A stretch of 15,554 nucleotides of DNA from CBDUBU01 sp965365465 (GTDB taxonomy: Bacteria; Bacteroidota; Rhodothermia; Rhodothermales; DASSAV01), in contig CBDUBU010000066.1 in NCBI GenBank assembly GCA_965365465.1, positions 1 through 15,554 of the forward strand, given 5' to 3'. The number at the start of each line of letters is the position of its first letter. The stretch's first letter is position 1. Under the pieces are notes generated by a model that was not told where the DNA came from, did not search any database, and saw only the letters and a list, made by a program, of their open reading frames with translations. The position numbers were made by a program, and so were the translations under genes. Below, one piece after another: positions 1-6,143 of the stretch.

Positions 1-118
1 CCTGCACGCCGCTATCCGAAAGATTCAGCGCGTGCGCGTGCCCCTGGCTGCCGTAGCCGATCACGGCCACCTTTTTTCCGCGAATCAGATCGCTATCTGC
101 TTGGTAGTGTACTTTCAT
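1..118 (-). CDS. ilvC: ketol-acid reductoisomerase, N-terminal fragment (cut by window edge)
   Basis: The first 39 codons of the gene are present, starting from the ATG at 118-116; the rest lies off the left edge. The fragment contains the NADPH-binding Rossmann turn GYGSQGHAHALNL (about residues 24-36), which is diagnostic for ketol-acid reductoisomerase, preceded by the usual short N-terminus ending RGKKVAVI. The enzyme isomerises and reduces acetolactate or acetohydroxybutyrate to the dihydroxy acids used by IlvD, in the cytoplasm. It follows ilvN on the same strand after a 65-nt gap and is therefore the last visible member of an ilvD-ilvB-ilvN-ilvC operon. No Shine-Dalgarno site precedes the ATG; the upstream bases are AT-rich. 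Confidence 0.95.
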   Translation of the reverse strand, partial: MKVHYQADSDLIRGKKVAVIGYGSQGHAHALNLSDSGVQ

Positions 119-183
119 AAAAACGTTGTTTTTTCAATGAGCTTGTGGTTTCGTCGGGAGACGCATTATAACACGCTGCGTTC

Positions 184-759
184 TCAATCACCGTAATACA
201 GCGCCCGCCGTACGGCCACACGCCCGCTGCGCGCTACCTCGACGATCCCGTGGGGACGCATCAGTCCGATGAGCGCATTGATCTTTCTGGCAGGGCCAGT
301 AACCTCGAAGGTCATCGTATCCGGTGTGATATCTACTGTTTTTCCTTTGAAGATGCCCAGCGTTTCCAGTACTTCGGCGCGTGTCGCCGTGGTGTACCGA
401 ACTTTGAGCAGGCACAACTCACGTTCTACGTGCTCCTCGCTCGTTACGTCTTCCACCATGAGCACGTCGATCAGGTTGTTGAGTTGGCGAAGCACCTGCG
501 CGATAATCCTGTCGTTCCCGGTGGTAACAAGCGTCATATAGGAGATCGTCGGGTCGTCCGTTTCGCCTACCGCCACGCTCTCCAGGTTAAAGCCACGGGA
601 ATAGAACAGGTTGGCGACGCGATTAAGGGCGCCTATCGTGTTCTCCAGACGAAGGGTTATGATGTGCCGGTGTATCAGGGCAGGGTCGCCTGCAGTGAGC
701 GGCTCACCCGCTGCTTTTTTGCGGATGATCTGTTGAGGCGTTAATGCTTTGGTTGCCAT
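184..759 (-). CDS. ilvN: acetolactate synthase small (regulatory) subunit
   Basis: This 191-residue protein is the regulatory partner of the IlvB subunit encoded just upstream; the family stimulates the catalytic subunit and usually confers valine feedback inhibition. An ACT domain occupies about residues 30-105, with the characteristic N-x-x-G-A-L-x-R-V and R-G-F-N-L-E-S runs (near residues 40-61), followed by the C-terminal ALS small-subunit domain with ELCLLKV near 114-120. I chose the ATG at 759; an in-frame TTG at 789 would add 10 residues, but it is a weaker codon and neither has a visible ribosome site. The first 30 residues are a longer lead-in than in the 163-residue E. coli IlvH. 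The gene begins 42 nt after the ilvB stop. Identity is secure; the start is less so. Confidence 0.93.
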   Translation of the reverse strand: MATKALTPQQIIRKKAAGEPLTAGDPALIHRHIITLRLENTIGALNRVANLFYSRGFNLESVAVGETDDPTISYMTLVTTGNDRIIAQVLRQLNNLIDVLMVEDVTSEEHVERELCLLKVRYTTATRAEVLETLGIFKGKTVDITPDTMTFEVTGPARKINALIGLMRPHGIVEVARSGRVAVRRALYYGD

Positions 760-801
760 AGGGGTATGCACAAGGGATGATGCGGTCAAATATCAAGGGA
801 T

Positions 802-2601
802 TCAGACAAAAGCATTCGGCGTCAGGCGGCGCGTAATCATCTCGTCGGTGGAAGCTCCGGCAGGGACCATGGGGAAAACCATTTCCTCCTTCTCTACCAG
901 AAACTCCATGAGCACGGGCCTGTCGTTGATGGTCCATGCCTTTTCGATGACGGCATCCACCTCTTCAGGCTTCGTGGCTCTCAGACCGACGCAATGGTAG
1001 GCTTCCGCCAGCTTCACGAAATCCGGATTCGTGCTTTGCAGGTCGGTATGGCTAAAACGGCTTTCGTGAAAAAGCCCTTGCCACTGCCGCACCATGCCGA
1101 GGAAGTTGTTGTTGATGACGGCAATTTTCAGCGGAAGGCCATGCGCCGCCGCCACGCCCAGTTCCTGCGAATTCATGAGGAAGCCGCCGTCGCCGCTGAT
1201 GACGACAACATCCTTCCCGGTTCCGCGCAGCCCGAACGCGGCGCCCATCCCGGCCGGCAGCGCAAAGCCCATGGTGCCAAGCCCGCCGGAAGTGATGTGC
1301 GACCTCGGATTGAGGTACTGGAAGTATTGCGCCGTCCACATCTGGTGCTGCCCGACATCGCTTACGACCACAGCTTCCCCTTTCGTTTTCTCGCGGAGAC
1401 GCTGGATCACGAACTGCGGGCGCAGTTTCCCGTCCGTCGCATATTCGAGCGGGCATTCCTCGCGCCAGCGCCCGATTTCCTGCATCCAGACGCGGGTATC
1501 CTTCGGCTCCACGAGGAGCAACAGTTGATCCAGCACCTGCTTCACATCGCCTACGATGGCGCAGTCGACGTACACATTCTTGGAGATGCAGGCCGGGTCG
1601 ATGTCGATGTGGATGACCTTCGCGTGGGGCGCCCAGGAATCCAGCTTGCCGGTTACACGGTCGTCGAAACGTGCGCCAACGGCGATGATGAGGTCGCAGT
1701 TCTGCACCGCCTGGTTGGCGTACCAGGTGCCGTGCATCCCCAGCATACCGAGTGAAAGCGGGTCGTTCTCCGGGAAAGATCCAAGACCATGCAGGGTCGT
1801 CGTGACGGGGATGCGCGCCTTACGGGCAAGCGCCGTAAGGCCCTCCGCCCCGTTCGAGTTGATCGTTCCTCCACCCACGTAAAGCAACGGGCGCTCGGAG
1901 GAGGCAATCATCTCTGCCGCCTTCCTGACCTTGTCCGGATCTCCTTCACCGGCAAACGAGTAGCCCCGGATCGATACCTCGTCTGGATACTCGAACGGCG
2001 TCTCGGCAAGCAGCACGTCCTTGGGCAAGTCCACCACGACGGGACCCGGACGCCCAGTAGCTGCAATATAGTAAGCCTGCCGGATGGTCGTTGCCAGTTG
2101 GCGAACGTCCCGCACCAGGAAGCTGTATTTGGTGATGCTGCGCGTGACGCCGATGATGTCGCACTCCTGAAAAGCGTCGTTTCCGATAAGCTGCGTCGGA
2201 ACCTGCCCCGTAAAGACTACCATCGGGATCGAATCCATGTAGGCGTCAGCGATCCCGGTTACTGTGTTCGTTGCGCCCGGCCCGCTCGTGACGAGGACGG
2301 TGCCCACCTTGCCGGTCGCTTTGGCATAGCCCTCTGCGGCGTGTGTCCCGCCCTGTTCATGGCGGACGAGCACGTGCAGAAAGTTCGGCTTAATGCGCGC
2401 CATTTCATCGTACACCTTGATGACGGCCCCGCCCGGATGCCCGAAAACGACCTCAACGCCCTGGGCATCCAGACAGCGCAGGAAGATCTCGGCGCCGCTC
2501 ATCTTCTTTGCGGCCGTCGGCGCACTCGGCTCTTCAGCGGACATGCCGTCGCCGGTTTTGTCCAGCGTGTACTCGGCTGACATTTTGTTTTCAGTAGTCA
2601 T
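802..2601 (-). CDS. ilvB: acetolactate synthase large (catalytic) subunit
   Basis: This is a 599-residue thiamine-diphosphate enzyme that condenses two pyruvates to acetolactate, or pyruvate with 2-oxobutyrate to acetohydroxybutyrate. The catalytic glutamate lies in RHEQGGTHAAEGYAKATGK (E82 from the chosen start). The central FAD/nucleotide-fold domain contains GARFDDRVTG (about 309-318). The C-terminal ThDP/Mg2+ motif runs from GDGGF (470) to INNN (496-499). The first 30 or so residues, before KKMSGAEIFLRCL, are low-complexity and probably not part of the fold. The ATG at 2601 is preferred; an in-frame GTG at 2676 would add 25 unconserved residues, and the ATG at 2583 is also possible. There is no clear Shine-Dalgarno site. 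The gene lies 99 nt after ilvD and 42 nt before ilvN. Confidence 0.96.
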   Translation of the reverse strand: MTTENKMSAEYTLDKTGDGMSAEEPSAPTAAKKMSGAEIFLRCLDAQGVEVVFGHPGGAVIKVYDEMARIKPNFLHVLVRHEQGGTHAAEGYAKATGKVGTVLVTSGPGATNTVTGIADAYMDSIPMVVFTGQVPTQLIGNDAFQECDIIGVTRSITKYSFLVRDVRQLATTIRQAYYIAATGRPGPVVVDLPKDVLLAETPFEYPDEVSIRGYSFAGEGDPDKVRKAAEMIASSERPLLYVGGGTINSNGAEGLTALARKARIPVTTTLHGLGSFPENDPLSLGMLGMHGTWYANQAVQNCDLIIAVGARFDDRVTGKLDSWAPHAKVIHIDIDPACISKNVYVDCAIVGDVKQVLDQLLLLVEPKDTRVWMQEIGRWREECPLEYATDGKLRPQFVIQRLREKTKGEAVVVSDVGQHQMWTAQYFQYLNPRSHITSGGLGTMGFALPAGMGAAFGLRGTGKDVVVISGDGGFLMNSQELGVAAAHGLPLKIAVINNNFLGMVRQWQGLFHESRFSHTDLQSTNPDFVKLAEAYHCVGLRATKPEEVDAVIEKAWTINDRPVLMEFLVEKEEMVFPMVPAGASTDEMITRRLTPNAFV

Positions 2602-2700
2602 ATTGGTTCTGGTGGTAAATGGGATAAATGCCTTACAGCTTACCTGCACATGGGGTTTACCGGAGAGGTCACTCACGAACCGGCTCCGGATTTCGATGAT

Positions 2701-4470
2701 TCAAGTTTTTGTCGTCTCGGCGCTTTCCTCAAGAAGTTCTGCCGCCGAATGGCGACCGTTGTTGGTTGCGGCGCCCTCGTCTCCCGACCCGAAGGAAGGA
2801 GTGCGAAGAACAGCCCCCTGAGAGGCGCTCGTAACGAAGTAGGTGTATCGCTCCAGATAGCCGCCTGTAATCTTGGGTCGGAAGCCGGGCACTGCCTTAA
2901 GCCGAGCTTCCAGTTCTTCGTCGGAAATCAGCAGCGACACCTGGTTGTTCGGAATGTCGATCCGGATGCGGTCGCCGGGCCTAACGGCAGCGATGGGCCC
3001 ACGAGCGGCGGCCTCCGGCGAACAATGCCCGATCGACAGCCCGCGTGTGCCGCCCGAAAAACGCCCGTCGGTAATCATGGCAACCGACGTATCCAGTTCC
3101 ATTCCGGCAAGCGCCGAAGTCGGTTGCAGCATTTCCGGCATACCCGGTCCGCCTCTCGGCCCTTCATACCGAATCACGATCACCTCGCCCGGTTGCACTT
3201 CGCCGCCGAGGATGCCGTCTACGGCAGCATCCTGGCTTTCGTAAATCCTTGCTGTGCCTTCAAACGTCAGCATATGCTCGGCAACGGCGCCCGTCTTTAC
3301 GACGGCTCCCTCCGGGGACAGATTCCCAAAAAGCACAGACAAGCCGCCCGTGCTCCGGAACGCGCGATCTGCCGAATGGATGACTTTCGGATTCCGGTTC
3401 TCAGCACGCTCCAGGTTTTCGCGCAAGGTATGGCCGGTAACAGTCGGGCGGTCCAGGTTCAGCGCGTCGATGGCCGCCAGCTCCTTGAGAATAGCGTGTA
3501 CGCCACCGGCCATGTCTACATCCTCCATGTGAACAAACGGCGTCGCAGGCGACACCTTGCAGAGGTACGGCGTCCGCTTCGACAGGGCGTTGATCCGGCT
3601 GAGGTCGTATCTGACCCCGGCTTCGTGCGCCGCAGCGAGCAGGTGCAAAACCGTATTTGTGGAACCGCCCATCGCCATGTCGAGCGCAAAAGCGTCGTCA
3701 AAGGCCGCCTCGGTCATGATGTCGCGGGGCTTCAGGTCGTGCTCGATCAGATGCAGGATCTGGCGGGCGGTTTGCCGGGCCAGTTCTTCCCGGCGCGGGT
3801 CAACAGCCAGGATGGAGCCATTTCCCGGCAGCGCCATTCCAAGCGCCTCCATCAGGCAGTTCATCGAGTTGGCCGTAAACATGCCCGAACAGGATCCGCA
3901 TGTCGGGCAGCCGTGGTCCTCCAGGAGTTTGAGTTCCTTGTCGTCAATCGTCCCTTTTTGATACTTGCCAACGCCTTCAAAAACAGAGATGAGGTCTACT
4001 TTTTCACCCGTAGGCAGTTGTCCGGCTTTCATAGGGCCGCCGGAGATGAAGACTGTCGGGATGTTCAGCCGCAAAGCACCCATCAACATGCCGGGCACGA
4101 TCTTGTCGCAGTTGGGAATGCAGATCAGCCCGTCCAGCCAATGGGCCGCTGCAACGGTTTCGACAGAGTCGGCAATCAGTTCACGAGACGGGAGCGAATA
4201 GCGCATTCCAATGTGACCCATCGCAATGCCGTCGTCTACACCGATGGTGTTGAACTCGAAGGGCAGCCCTCCGGCCTCCCGTACGGCATCTTTTACGACC
4301 TTGCCGAACTGTTGCAGGTGAACGTGCCCCGGAATCAGATCGATGTAGGAATTACAGATCCCGATGAATGGTCTGTCGAAGTCGCTGTCGTCCCGGACCA
4401 CACCGGTGGCCTTCAGAAGGCTGCGGTGGGGAGCGCGCTCAAAACCTCGTTTTACGGTGTCGCTTCGCAT
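2701..4470 (-). CDS. ilvD: dihydroxy-acid dehydratase
   Basis: This 589-residue iron-sulfur enzyme dehydrates the dihydroxy acids made by IlvC to the 2-oxo acid precursors of valine, leucine, isoleucine and pantothenate. Candidate cluster cysteines are C39 (GICNS), C121 (PNCDK, with the lysine that is carbamylated in the family) and C194 within CPTCGSCSGMFTANSMNC. GVDDGIAMGHIGM supplies metal-binding acids, and DGRFSGGTRG lies near 468-477. I start at the ATG at 4470 (MRSDTVKRGFERAPHRSLL), which matches the usual family N-terminus; an in-frame TTG at 4518 would start inside the leader hairpin. The last 35 or so residues (Ala/Glu/Ser/Thr rich) extend past the usual end of the family. This is the first structural gene of the operon, behind a putative attenuator. 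Confidence 0.96.
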   Translation of the reverse strand: MRSDTVKRGFERAPHRSLLKATGVVRDDSDFDRPFIGICNSYIDLIPGHVHLQQFGKVVKDAVREAGGLPFEFNTIGVDDGIAMGHIGMRYSLPSRELIADSVETVAAAHWLDGLICIPNCDKIVPGMLMGALRLNIPTVFISGGPMKAGQLPTGEKVDLISVFEGVGKYQKGTIDDKELKLLEDHGCPTCGSCSGMFTANSMNCLMEALGMALPGNGSILAVDPRREELARQTARQILHLIEHDLKPRDIMTEAAFDDAFALDMAMGGSTNTVLHLLAAAHEAGVRYDLSRINALSKRTPYLCKVSPATPFVHMEDVDMAGGVHAILKELAAIDALNLDRPTVTGHTLRENLERAENRNPKVIHSADRAFRSTGGLSVLFGNLSPEGAVVKTGAVAEHMLTFEGTARIYESQDAAVDGILGGEVQPGEVIVIRYEGPRGGPGMPEMLQPTSALAGMELDTSVAMITDGRFSGGTRGLSIGHCSPEAAARGPIAAVRPGDRIRIDIPNNQVSLLISDEELEARLKAVPGFRPKITGGYLERYTYFVTSASQGAVLRTPSFGSGDEGAATNNGRHSAAELLEESAETTKT

Positions 4471-4505
4471 CTTGTGTGGTAGGTCGTATCCGGTTGGACT
4501 GTTTC

Positions 4506-4575
4506 GGGGTTCCGTCAACCCCTCAGCCCTGGATACCCTGTTTCCATGCGCCGCGTGATGTGCTAAGGGGTTGAC
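4506..4575 (-). promoter_or_regulatory. putative ilv attenuator: two competing RNA stems
   Basis: Read on the minus strand, the arm at 4575-4562 (GTCAACCCCTTAGC) pairs with 4527-4514 (GCTGAGGGGTTGAC) over 14 consecutive pairs including one U-G wobble, with a 34-nt loop. Six bases of the second arm (GGGGTT, 4522-4517) can instead pair with AACCCC at 4511-4506 across a 5-nt loop. The two folds exclude each other, as regions 2:3 and 3:4 do in amino-acid operon attenuators. The first arm begins 8 nt after the stop codon of a short Ile/Val/Leu-rich ORF, and the structure ends 35 nt before the ilvD ATG. A weak GCTAA/TTAGC pairing at the leader stop codon could act as 1:2. No U-tract follows the 6-bp stem (the next bases are GAAACAG), so intrinsic termination is not evident. 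The pairing is seen directly; the function is inferred. Confidence 0.5.
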
Positions 4576-4583
4576 CGTATTCG

Positions 4584-4766
4584 TTAGCCTGCGAGGAGGA
4601 GGCTGACAAGGACGAGGACCGGAATCGTAATTCCGGCAGTGGTAATTCGCCCTGTAAGGGTCGTCCCTCGAATGGACAGAATGGATGACACAAATGCCGC
4701 CGCTATCCTCCGGCTATCCAGAGGGCGCTTTACGAAAGAAAGGTTATTTGAGCGGTCGGGCGACAT
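4584..4766 (-). CDS. putative ilv leader peptide (up to 60 aa)
   Basis: This short ORF lies immediately upstream of ilvD on the same strand. Its last 15 residues read ITIPVLVLVSLLLAG: ten of them are Ile, Val or Leu, coded as ATT, GTC, CTC and CTT, exactly the amino acids whose synthesis the operon directs. The stop codon is 8 nt before the first arm of a pair of mutually exclusive stems, so a ribosome waiting on the Leu/Val codons would leave that arm free, while one at the stop codon would begin to cover it. The start is uncertain: the ATG at 4766 gives 60 residues with no ribosome site; the GTG at 4691 would give 35 residues, with GGAGG upstream but about 15 nt away. The N-terminal half shows no known domain. 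A chance hydrophobic ORF remains possible. Confidence 0.5.
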   Translation of the reverse strand: MSPDRSNNLSFVKRPLDSRRIAAAFVSSILSIRGTTLTGRITTAGITIPVLVLVSLLLAG

Positions 4767-4800
4767 ATTTTAAGGTCGTGTGCCGTTTTTATTTCTTACT

Positions 4801-4829
4801 AATAAAGTGATTTGCCGGGTAGTGGTCAA
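4801..4829 (-). promoter_or_regulatory. candidate sigma70-like promoter of the ilv leader and operon
   Basis: On the minus strand TTGACC (4829-4824, five of six matches to the -35 consensus) is followed after exactly 17 nt by TTTATT (4806-4801, four of six matches to the -10 consensus). Transcription would start near 4794, giving a short untranslated stretch of about 28 nt before the ATG of the leader ORF at 4766. Position and spacing suit the ilv operon. The -10 box is imperfect, and bacteria of the Bacteroidota group often use a different promoter sequence, so this is a candidate only. Confidence 0.35.
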
Positions 4830-5173
4830 TAGCGATGCCTCTTTATTCTTATTGGCGCTCCTGACAGGCTGACAAAACCGGTAGCGCTTTCAGTAAATTT
4901 TTATGCGCCATCCATTTAAATTGCCTCACTTAATTACGCAACAACCTGCCGATTCCAATTTATTTAGGAGTACCAAATCTTCCATTTCAGTTTTTTAAAT
5001 ACTGTATTTCACATTTTCTTAACACAAAACAACCGGAGATTGGTTTCAGAAATGGGCCGGGAACGCCAGGAAAGAGGCGCGACAAGCTTGAAAAGTCGTG
5101 TGGGCGCCGGAGTTCGGGACATACAGCACGTCGGAGACTTTCTTCAGGCAATACCGGCAGCAGAAGAAACAGC
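4830..5173. other. AT-rich non-coding spacer upstream of the ilv operon
   Basis: No convincing gene is seen here: the short reading frames use weak starts, lack ribosome sites and show no recognisable motif. The part from about 4880 to 5035 is notably AT-rich compared with the flanking genes. It contains one LacI-family-like half-site (AACCGGTAGCGCTTTCA, 4876-4892), upstream of the candidate ilv promoter, and a short TGACA direct repeat at 4862-4874. The stretch 5040-5173 returns to genomic composition and shows no structure I can name. The DUF892 terminator bounds it on the right. Confidence 0.5.
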
Positions 5174-5211
5174 AAATAGGACCGGGCGCAACAAAACGCC
5201 CGGTCCTATTT
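5166..5211 (-). terminator. Rho-independent terminator of the DUF892 gene
   Basis: A perfect 15-bp inverted repeat (5174-5188 and 5197-5211; GC-rich core GGACCGGGCG) encloses an 8-nt loop. On the minus strand the stem ends in TATTT and continues with GCTGTTTCTTC, a U-rich tail, whereas the plus strand has no T-run after it. It begins 22 nt downstream of the DUF892 stop codon. This is the strongest hairpin in the window and clearly ends that transcript. Confidence 0.88.
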
Positions 5212-5232
5212 ACGTTACGATGTTCAATGCTG

Positions 5233-5727
5233 TCAGGCTCGCATTGCCTCCGGATTCACGATCTGTTTTGCAATCTGGTTCAACTTCTGGTCGGCCTGCT
5301 TTTCTTCATCCTCTGTGGTAGAGAGGAGCCTGGCATCCTGATCGCGTCCGAGCATTTCTGCATAAGTGCGCACCGTGCCGTATACCGAAATCTCATAGTG
5401 CTCCACTCGCTGCGCGGAAGCGATCATCCCTGCATCCCGAACGTCTTCGTCGGCTTTTTTCTTGAGCAGGCTCTCCGCTTCCTTAATCAAGCCCTCCATC
5501 GCCTTGCACTTCTCGCCCGAAGCTTTTTCCCCCAGGCTATCGAAAATCTGCTCCAAGCGCTGCTTCTGCTGCCGCGTCTCTTCCAGATGATCCTGAAGGG
5601 CATTTTTCAGTTCCGGCGAGGATGCTTCCTTAATCATTTTCGGCAGGGCATCAATAATCTGATCCTCGGCGCTATACAAGTCCCTGAGCTGCTCGACGTA
5701 CAAATCCTTGAGCGTTTCCAGTTTCAT
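5233..5727 (-). CDS. ferritin-like DUF892 family protein (YciE/YciF type)
   Basis: This 164-residue all-helical protein begins MKLETLKDLYVEQLRDLYSA and carries the family's spaced acidic/His pattern: E12-D16-E21 in helix 1, DHLEET in helix 2, SAQRVEHYEISVYGT in helix 3 and EDEEKQADQKL in helix 4, with EHYE the most recognisable. Members form a four-helix ferritin-like bundle with a possible di-metal site and are usually linked to stress responses; the biochemical role is not established. The length matches the family. The ATG has a good ribosome site, GAGGGA at 5736-5731, 3 nt before it. It stands alone between the ilv leader and panD, with its own terminator and a possible promoter upstream at 5794-5822. 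Confidence 0.88.
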   Translation of the reverse strand: MKLETLKDLYVEQLRDLYSAEDQIIDALPKMIKEASSPELKNALQDHLEETRQQKQRLEQIFDSLGEKASGEKCKAMEGLIKEAESLLKKKADEDVRDAGMIASAQRVEHYEISVYGTVRTYAEMLGRDQDARLLSTTEDEEKQADQKLNQIAKQIVNPEAMRA

Positions 5728-5793
5728 AAGTCCCTCAAATATTCTGTTAGGTTGAACAAATACCTTCAGATGAGCTTACGCTCCAGGAGAGAA

Positions 5794-5822
5794 ATTTGAC
5801 TCCCGACATAGTGAAAATGCAA
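5794..5822 (-). promoter_or_regulatory. weak candidate promoter of the DUF892 gene
   Basis: On the minus strand TTGCAT (5822-5817) and TCAAAT (5799-5794) are separated by exactly 17 nt, resembling a weak sigma70 promoter; transcription would start near 5787, about 60 nt before the ATG. Two operator-like repeats lie just upstream, in positions that would suit an activator. Neither hexamer is a close consensus match. Confidence 0.25.
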
Positions 5823-5848
5823 GGCGCTTATGTCTAGTTTAGCCGGTA

Positions 5849-5879
5849 TGTTACACATGCTACAAAGTGTGTTACACAC
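5849..5879. promoter_or_regulatory. paired operator-like repeats, 21 bp apart
   Basis: TGTTACACA occurs at 5849-5857 and again at 5870-5878, so the copies are 21 bp apart, two turns of the helix and on the same face. The second copy lies within a 13-bp palindrome, GTGTGT-T-ACACAC (5867-5879); the first keeps only the central TGT-T-ACA symmetry. This looks like tandem sites for a dimeric DNA-binding protein. The nearest gene that could be controlled is DUF892, whose start is about 120-150 bp away on the minus strand. No regulator gene is visible in the window. Confidence 0.4.
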
Positions 5880-6021
5880 GTTAGAAATCCGGTGCAGCCC
5901 GGACGCGACCAAGCCCTAAGAAACGATCTGGCACGTAGAAGTCGGAAGCAGTCTGGACACGGACGCTTGCTAGCCGTGCAGCATGACACGGCCTCTGGAG
6001 ATGCTGCAAGCCGAGCCGAAG
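5880..6021. other. non-coding spacer downstream of panD, with nested inverted repeats
   Basis: No gene is supported here; reading frames on both strands are short, and the minus-strand one (5881-6147) reads through the dispersed repeat. Two overlapping inverted repeats occur: TGCAGCAT/ATGCTGCA (5977-5984 and 6001-6008, 16-nt loop) and GCCGTG/CACGGC (5973-5978 and 5987-5992). Neither is followed by a T-run on either strand, so they are not intrinsic terminators. They may belong to the repeat element that follows at 6022. Confidence 0.4.
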
Positions 6022-6055
6022 CGTCATTCCGAGCGAAGCGAAGGGTCTATGTCCC
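6022..6055 (+). repeat. dispersed intergenic repeat copy (CATTCCGAGCGAAGCGAAGG type)
   Basis: The core CATTCCGAGCGAAGCGAAGG (6025-6044), continuing GTCTATG, closely resembles short intergenic repeats of the form 'TCAT-CC-GAGCGAAGCGA-GG-TCT' that I recall as scattered in many copies through diverse bacterial genomes; translated, they give tell-tale SERSE or SLGMT strings. A more divergent copy appears at 15005-15033 (20 of 29 positions match). What the repeat does and how it spreads are not known to me. Confidence 0.55.
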
Positions 6056-6143
6056 AAATCATGCCGGCGCCCGGGCAAGAGGCGATGGCAGCAAGGAGAT
6101 TTCTCTGGGGAAAGCGCTGCTCTTCTGATCGATGCAGGCGTTC

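Noticed and set aside
165..170. TATAAT on the minus strand between ilvN and ilvC, a possible internal ilvC promoter
   Set aside because: A perfect -10 hexamer, but no -35 at 16-19 nt; the nearest TTGAGA is only 11 nt upstream. Left as unsupported.
994..1755. 253-codon plus-strand reading frame opposite ilvB
   Set aside because: It lies entirely antisense to a clearly conserved acetolactate synthase and has no recognisable motif; long antisense frames are common at this GC content.
2650..4482. 610-codon plus-strand frame opposite ilvD
   Set aside because: Antisense shadow of ilvD with no domain, rich in Arg/His/Gln as expected for a reverse frame.
4987..5175. 62-codon minus-strand frame downstream of the DUF892 terminator, starting with a hydrophobic run
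   Set aside because: It starts with TTG inside the terminator stem, and no promoter or ribosome site is seen.
5040..5321. 93-codon plus-strand frame through the DUF892 terminator
   Set aside because: It crosses the terminator hairpin and the end of DUF892; no ribosome site, no similarity.
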